A model generated the notes under the pieces. It ran no database searches. It was not told the origin of the DNA and was given only the letters and a program-made list of their open reading frames with translations. This document shows positions 22,383-27,463 of a stretch of DNA of 27,463 nucleotides, one piece after another. A program made the position numbers and the translations under genes. The DNA lies in the NCBI GenBank assembly GCA_948762645.1, contig CAQBRY010000001.1, positions 31,303 to 58,765 of the forward strand. Reading direction: 5' to 3'. Each line of letters starts with the position of its first letter. Within the stretch, counting starts at the first letter, position 1. The DNA is from an uncultured Eubacteriales bacterium (lineage in GTDB: Bacteria; Bacillota; Clostridia; Oscillospirales; Acutalibacteraceae).

Positions 22383-25343
22383 ATGGAAAATCACAAGATT
22401 GATCAGAAATTTCACTTTAAGGGATCATCAAAAATTAAGTTTAAAGAAAAAATATCCAATCTGTATAAACTCTTGAAATTAAAGCAAATAGACCCACGAA
22501 TATTCTACGGATCACTCGCAGCAATCGGTCTTATATTGGGGTTTATTGTTCAGCATTATTCCAATAAGCCAAACTTCGGGACATTTATTGATTCAGATAT
22601 GGATTCTGCAGGTAATGTTTACGTACTTGGCGTGGATGAAGATAAAGAACAGTATAAAATAACCAAAATAAAAGAAAACAGTACCACAGCCTATTCTATA
22701 AACATGGAAAAATCAACCGATAAAATAGAATATTCTTATTCAAATCTTGGAGCTGACTCCAAGGGAAATTTTTACGTTGTAAAACAATCCAGAAACAAAG
22801 AAGCTATTGTTTCAGACATATCTGCTTATCCTATACTTGAAGAAACTGTTTTAATGTATGATACCAACGGAAAATACATAAAGCAAATTGCAAATATGGA
22901 CTTTAAAGAAGATGTCTCTCCACCTACCAAATCGTATATAGTTAAACTCCAAATTGTAGATCAGGCTATTACCTTAGTTGGAACGAGAAATAATATTTAT
23001 GATATTATAACCGTAAATCCACTTGTAGATGAAAGTCCTCAAAAAGTCAGGTCATTTGAAGTAAAACCTACAACCGAACAAGCGGATAAAAACGTCGATT
23101 GGGTAAATGACGTAGCAGTATTATCCAACGGCAGAGTTTTATATTCCACGTTAAAAGGTGAATTCTTTGCCATGGATAACCAAGGTTCTTTCCTTGATTA
23201 TACAAACGTAATATCAAGAGAAACTTCATCTTTAACAGGATTTAGCGTAGATCCAAGCGATAACCTTTACTTTACGGACGCTTTAAGCGGAAATTTCTAC
23301 AGATTAAATACCAGAAGTATCAGTGCAGACAGTCTATATAAGCTGGGAAATGATGTCTCAAACGGTATGGGAATACAAGTAAGGGATCTCAGAAGAATTT
23401 GGGCAATCGGCGAAGACGATTACTACGCAGCTTCAAAGGATTTTACAAATCCATACCATGTAAGATTTGGGTCAAGCTTTAATTTAGTCTCTAACATACA
23501 TGGGAAATTTTTCCCATGGGGACTATTAATAATGGTACTGGTATCCGCAGCATTTGTTGGAATTATATGGGCTATAATAAAGATAAACAAAAAAGGTATT
23601 AAACGTATTCCTCTTTACATTAAAATAACAATATTTTTCCTTCCTGTATATCTTCTTGCTATGGGAGCTTTGCTATATATTAATACGTCAGATTCAGTAA
23701 ACAGCTATATATCCGTACTCAGGGCAGATCAGGATACAGGTGTTAAAGTCGCAGCAGACCACATAGATATAAACGACTATTTAAACGTACATCCAGTTTC
23801 AGACTACTTAACTTCAGGATATATCAGCTTAAAAAAATCACTCGAACAGGGATATTCAGATGTTGCAAGTAAAGTTGGAGACAGAAGTGATTATATAGTC
23901 ACTTACTTCGTAGATTCAGATAAAATATATTCCTCACTTAATAATAAATACGCCTCTGCATCTTCATCTTACAATGAACTTAGATTTTCAAACCCCGATA
24001 TGGTATCAAAAGGGACAGTCCTTGCCGACGTAATACTTGAAAGAGACGAACTCCAAACACTTTATAACGCATGGAATACCCTGAAAGACGCCAAAAATAA
24101 TACGGGTTCTGCAAGAGCAATGTTCAGAGACGTGCATGGTGATATATCAGCCTCATTTATAGCAATAAGAGACGCAGAAGGAAACGCAGTAGGGTTCGTG
24201 GGAAATTTCCTTGATGAACAAGTCCATAGAGAAAGAGAATTTTGGAAAATTCTTCAGCATTCAACGTCAATCGTATTAATTACAGCCGTATTCATTTTCG
24301 CATACATGTGTTTACTTGTACAAAGAGTACTAAAGCCTTTAAAGAAAATCGAAAAAGGTATAAATGCCATAAGTAAGGGAGAATGGAATACAAGAATAGA
24401 CATTGCTTCAAAAGACGAATTTGCCGATATTTCAAGTGCATTTAACTTAATGTCTGAAAGACTGGATAAATATACCTCAAACCTTACAATACTCAATAAA
24501 GAATACGTAAGATACGTCCCAAAAGAATTCTTTAAATTAATGGAAAAAGATAAAATAACTCAAGTAAATCTTCACGACCATAAAAAAACATATATGAACA
24601 TGCTTTACCTTACATTCAATTTGTCTACAAAAGGGAACTACAACTTTGAAGACGAAAAAGAATTATTTGATATACTAAGCGAAAGTTTTGAAGAGTTCTT
24701 TAAAATAATAGAAAAAAATCATGGACTGGTAGTTGAATTCGACGGACTCGGCATAAAAATGTTATTTCCAACCGGCTCACAAGACGCATTCAACGCTTCC
24801 GTACAATTTAAAGAAATACCTATAAGTGAAAAAATAAAGGAAAATATGAACATCACCTTAGGAGCCGGAGAAGTCATAATAGGAGTCGGTGGGGACGATA
24901 CAAGACGCGGAGTAATCGTAGTATCAGACGATATTATGCAGATAGTAAATATAGATAGTCACTTAAAAACTATCGGAGTAAATCATGTGGCCACAAAAAG
25001 CGTAATTGATAAACTTGAAAAAAACATAAATTGTAATTATAGGTTTATCGGAAAATTAGGGAATGTATATGATGAAGGATCAACAGATATTTACGAAATG
25101 ATAGATATGACCAATGCTTATAAACGGGATCTATATATAAGTACTAAAGAGCTCTTTGAAAAAGCAGTAGAACTTTATATTGACGCCGAGTTTCATAAAG
25201 CAAGAAAAATCCTTTCTGACGTCCTTAGAATAAACGAAAAAGACGCCGTATCTATTTACTACTTAATAAAATGTGACGAACAAATAAATAAAAGCGAACA
25301 TTCATACGACAAGAAAAAATGGACAGGTTATTTAATAGATTAA
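22383..25343 (+). CDS. Beta-propeller/sensor/HAMP protein with degenerate class III cyclase domain
   Basis: This is a 986-residue signalling protein. Transmembrane helices are at about 39-60, 376-399, 410-434 and 624-646. Residues 61-375 contain propeller-type repeats (DSAGNVYVLG, DSKGNFYVVK, DPSDNLYFTD) and would lie outside. A second external domain (436-620) has a Cache-like look. HAMP follows (645-697, KKIEKGINAISKGEW). A class III adenylate/guanylate cyclase-like domain (707-909) begins YVPKEFFKLMEKDKITQVNL. Its two metal Asp positions are lost: YLTFNLST stands for FSDIRGFT, and FDGLGIKMLFP stands for the GDAI motif. It is therefore probably a pseudocyclase. A TPR-like tail (KELFEKAVELYIDAEFHKA) ends it. 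AGGAGG precedes the ATG. It is first of at least three co-directional genes. Confidence 0.75.
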   Translation: MENHKIDQKFHFKGSSKIKFKEKISNLYKLLKLKQIDPRIFYGSLAAIGLILGFIVQHYSNKPNFGTFIDSDMDSAGNVYVLGVDEDKEQYKITKIKENSTTAYSINMEKSTDKIEYSYSNLGADSKGNFYVVKQSRNKEAIVSDISAYPILEETVLMYDTNGKYIKQIANMDFKEDVSPPTKSYIVKLQIVDQAITLVGTRNNIYDIITVNPLVDESPQKVRSFEVKPTTEQADKNVDWVNDVAVLSNGRVLYSTLKGEFFAMDNQGSFLDYTNVISRETSSLTGFSVDPSDNLYFTDALSGNFYRLNTRSISADSLYKLGNDVSNGMGIQVRDLRRIWAIGEDDYYAASKDFTNPYHVRFGSSFNLVSNIHGKFFPWGLLIMVLVSAAFVGIIWAIIKINKKGIKRIPLYIKITIFFLPVYLLAMGALLYINTSDSVNSYISVLRADQDTGVKVAADHIDINDYLNVHPVSDYLTSGYISLKKSLEQGYSDVASKVGDRSDYIVTYFVDSDKIYSSLNNKYASASSSYNELRFSNPDMVSKGTVLADVILERDELQTLYNAWNTLKDAKNNTGSARAMFRDVHGDISASFIAIRDAEGNAVGFVGNFLDEQVHREREFWKILQHSTSIVLITAVFIFAYMCLLVQRVLKPLKKIEKGINAISKGEWNTRIDIASKDEFADISSAFNLMSERLDKYTSNLTILNKEYVRYVPKEFFKLMEKDKITQVNLHDHKKTYMNMLYLTFNLSTKGNYNFEDEKELFDILSESFEEFFKIIEKNHGLVVEFDGLGIKMLFPTGSQDAFNASVQFKEIPISEKIKENMNITLGAGEVIIGVGGDDTRRGVIVVSDDIMQIVNIDSHLKTIGVNHVATKSVIDKLEKNINCNYRFIGKLGNVYDEGSTDIYEMIDMTNAYKRDLYISTKELFEKAVELYIDAEFHKARKILSDVLRINEKDAVSIYYLIKCDEQINKSEHSYDKKKWTGYLID

Positions 25344-25387
25344 TTTATATAAAAAACAAAAATTCAAAGCAAAAAGGAGGGTAAATC

Positions 25388-26893
25388 TTGATTTTAGGAG
25401 AAATATTTTCACGTATTACATCAACCGTTCAGTCCCAGTTAAACGGAATGTTGGCATGGCTTGTACAGCTTCAAAATATTGGTACAACTCTATCACAAAA
25501 AGTCCAGCAAAAATTACAAAAATTTATCCAAACTCTTACAAAGCCACCTACAAGCAAACAAGATTACTGGAGAGCATTCGGATTATATTTTGCAAAAAGA
25601 TTTGTAATAATTGGATCTGCGGTAATAGGAGTTATAGGGTACTGTATAATTTATTTTGTTTACCCATGGGCAGAAGGAAAACTTTGGAGAGCAACAATAA
25701 GACTAGATAGTCCAAAATATTCGAAATTTTCCGGAAAAGCAAAAGTAGTTGACTCAATGGGAATTACAATATATGTAGGGGATATGTCGAACGGTGCTCC
25801 TGAAGGTTTTGGAAGTCAGTATAATTCCGATGGATTACTAGTATATAAAGGAAATTTTGTATCCGGAAAATACAGCGGTGAAGGCGAAATATACACCGAA
25901 AACGGAATAATGATATATAAAGGTCAATTCGACAACAACAAAGCTCACGGTGAAGGACAACAATTTAACAATGTAGGTAAAATAATCTACACAGGACAAT
26001 TTGCTGTAGGACAAAGATCAGGAACAGGAATAGAATATGATGCAAAAACAACCGTAAAAAAATATTACGGAGAATTTGCAAACGACACACGTGAAGGAAA
26101 CGGCGTCGAATACGCAGATGACGGAGAAACAATAGTATACGAAGGGTCATTTAAGGCAGGAGTATACGACGGAACAGGCAAACTCTATGATTCAGGAAAT
26201 CTATTATATTCCGGATCATTCATGAATGGATTTTACAGTGGTACCGGAATACTTTACGATAAGGATACAGGCGCTATGATATATGCCGGGGAATTTAAGG
26301 AGGGCAAGTATGACGGAACAGGTAAATTGTATGATACCGATACGCAAGTAGTAATATACGAAGGAGAATTCTCAAAGGGTAAGAGACAAGGCGCCGGTAC
26401 ATCCTATGATAAACTCGGATCACAGTCTTTTGACGGGGAATTCAGAGGTGACAGTATCGACTACATCGCTTATTTGGGAACCGGTGTTGATGACGTAACA
26501 ACTCAATTCGGACCAGAAAGCTACAGAGCAGAAAAAGATAACAGACTTATTCTTACATATTTAGCTTTAGATGCATCAATAGTATTTAAGGTAGATCCCG
26601 AAAAAGGTGAATATGTATGTGAAAAAGTCTTATTGGGAATAAAAAATGATTTTATGGGACTTGGTGCACAAAGTACAGCCGTTGAAAGAAAATCAGTAAT
26701 GGGAGAACCTTTCTCTTCGATTAACTTTAGCTGTCCTGACTACTATAGTACAGTATTTTCACATCTAGCCATAAATATAAACAATATTAAAAAGGTTCCA
26801 AGCGATAAATATATCATGGACAACTATTTTATAAGATTCTACTTTAACGACGGTAAAACAGAACTTAAATGTATTGAAATTTGTACAATGTAA
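25388..26893 (+). CDS. Membrane-anchored MORN-repeat protein
   Basis: The 501-residue protein starts at TTG 25388 behind AAGGAGGG. An N-terminal amphipathic, Gln-rich region (about 12-50) precedes one transmembrane helix (about 72-92, FVIIGSAVIGVIGYCIIYF). Nine or ten MORN repeats then follow at about 127-350, such as YKGNFVSGKYSGEGEIY, YEGSFKAGVYDGTGKLY and YAGEFKEGKYDGTGKLY. A C-terminal domain of about 150 residues has no family I know. If the N-terminus is inside, the repeats are outside the membrane. MORN repeats bind lipids or proteins and build scaffolds. It follows the pseudocyclase gene by 44 bases, so they are co-transcribed. Confidence 0.78.
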   Translation: MILGEIFSRITSTVQSQLNGMLAWLVQLQNIGTTLSQKVQQKLQKFIQTLTKPPTSKQDYWRAFGLYFAKRFVIIGSAVIGVIGYCIIYFVYPWAEGKLWRATIRLDSPKYSKFSGKAKVVDSMGITIYVGDMSNGAPEGFGSQYNSDGLLVYKGNFVSGKYSGEGEIYTENGIMIYKGQFDNNKAHGEGQQFNNVGKIIYTGQFAVGQRSGTGIEYDAKTTVKKYYGEFANDTREGNGVEYADDGETIVYEGSFKAGVYDGTGKLYDSGNLLYSGSFMNGFYSGTGILYDKDTGAMIYAGEFKEGKYDGTGKLYDTDTQVVIYEGEFSKGKRQGAGTSYDKLGSQSFDGEFRGDSIDYIAYLGTGVDDVTTQFGPESYRAEKDNRLILTYLALDASIVFKVDPEKGEYVCEKVLLGIKNDFMGLGAQSTAVERKSVMGEPFSSINFSCPDYYSTVFSHLAININNIKKVPSDKYIMDNYFIRFYFNDGKTELKCIEICTM

Positions 26894-26929
26894 AATTAAT
26901 TCGAAAAATAGTAAGGGGTGAATTTATAA

Positions 26930-27463
26930 ATGAAAATAGCTAAAGATATTTTAAGAAATGTGTTAATAATTGGGCTTTCAGGGACGATAGTCGCAGCAAC
27001 ACTCTACACAATAGCAAGTGCTACCGACAGTAGCTCCGACTCATCAAGTTCAACGACTGAAAAACAACTGACAAGCGAAGAAATCGATAAAATAATAGAG
27101 GATCTAAAACTTACTACCAATATAGATAATGTCCTTGAAAAACTAGATGAAATTATACAAAGAGCAGAACTCTCCGGTAACGATGCCCTCAAAGAATACG
27201 CAACGAATACAAAAACAGCATATGAACTAAAAAAACAACTCGATACAATAAATAGTCTAATAGAAGCCATGAAACAAAAAAACGGAGATATAAATACTCT
27301 AGATGAAGAACTTAAAAAAATACTTTCCGTAACAACCATAATTGAAGATTTACAAGGAGCTGTATCTGATGAAGCTCTTTTAGTCCTTGAGTCTTTAACG
27401 GAAGACAATGTAAAAGATCTTCAAGAAGTTTTAGCTGAGATTGAAGAAATAGTAGATCTTAAC
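26930..27463 (+). CDS. Secreted or anchored coiled-coil protein, truncated by the window edge
   Basis: The open frame (178 codons so far) starts at ATG 26930 behind AAGGGGTGA. Residues 11-30 are a signal peptide or anchor (VLIIGLSGTIVAATLYTIAS). A Ser-rich stretch (DSSSDSSSS) follows, then long acidic heptad-like helices (SEEIDKIIEDLKLTTNIDN and later ones) with no stop before the edge. I recognise no family. It follows the MORN gene by 36 bases on the same strand and probably belongs to the same operon, as an external component. Confidence 0.7.
   Translation, partial: MKIAKDILRNVLIIGLSGTIVAATLYTIASATDSSSDSSSSTTEKQLTSEEIDKIIEDLKLTTNIDNVLEKLDEIIQRAELSGNDALKEYATNTKTAYELKKQLDTINSLIEAMKQKNGDINTLDEELKKILSVTTIIEDLQGAVSDEALLVLESLTEDNVKDLQEVLAEIEEIVDLN

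Noticed and set aside
27004..27408. Minus-strand frame of 134 codons at the right end
   Set aside because: It is Ser/Phe/Leu-rich and antisense to the plus-strand coiled-coil gene, which has a signal peptide and a strong ribosome binding site.
1..27463. CRISPR arrays, tRNA or rRNA genes and insertion sequences
   Set aside because: I saw no regularly spaced direct repeats, no cloverleaf or rRNA sequence and no transposase. The only mobile element supported is the skin element.

Overview
The window is strongly AT-rich and comes from an endospore-forming low-GC Firmicute, most likely a clostridium. Three things support this: the sporulation genes (sigK, yqfC, yqfD, ylbJ), the AGGAGG-type ribosome binding sites, and the era/recO/ybeY/dgkA neighbourhood typical of Bacillota. 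I cannot name the species from the sequence alone.

Layout. (1) 107-1384 is rarA. (2) 1372-6692 holds sigK, the late mother-cell sigma factor, cut in two by a small 'skin' element of about 4.55 kb. The 5' half (to codon 1775-1777) and the 3' half (from 6324) rejoin exactly in frame by crossover at a shared tatag(a/c)aaatg sequence. The element carries a large serine recombinase beside its right end. It also carries a VanX-like dipeptidase, a small secreted protein, a tiny ORF beside the left end, and the decayed remains of a phage lysis module (GH25-LysM lysozyme and a holin-like membrane protein). (3) 6774-7918 is a cluster of five tandem small ribbon-helix-helix (Arc-like) proteins behind a palindromic operator. 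(4) 7959-16213 is a minus-strand housekeeping and sporulation block: yqfC-yqfD, then ybeY-dgkA-era from a perfect sigma-A promoter, then a YqzL-like gene, recO, mutS2 and a diacylglycerol glycosyltransferase. The phoH gene usually found between yqfD and ybeY is absent. (5) 16466-19609 holds a cysteine-containing hypothetical, ylbJ behind a sigma-E-like promoter that matches the one before sigK, a secreted GH25 lysozyme and a COG2426 membrane protein. (6) 19850-20989 holds two separately promoted small genes. One has a double-glycine leader (LSEEDLKEISGG). Both have TTGACA followed by a long TA-dinucleotide run in the promoter spacer. (7) 21075-27463 is a group of large, unusual envelope proteins: a membrane pseudokinase with an external LysM domain, divergent from a beta-propeller/sensor/HAMP/degenerate cyclase protein, a membrane-anchored MORN-repeat protein, and a secreted coiled-coil protein that runs off the right edge.

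How the parts fit. Region 2 is probably a developmental switch: SigK can be made only after the recombinase excises the element in the mother cell. Region 7 is the best candidate for an undescribed system. Its proteins pair extracytoplasmic sensing folds with cytoplasmic signalling folds that have lost their catalytic residues, which suggests a scaffold or signal relay across the membrane rather than enzymes. Its function is unknown to me.
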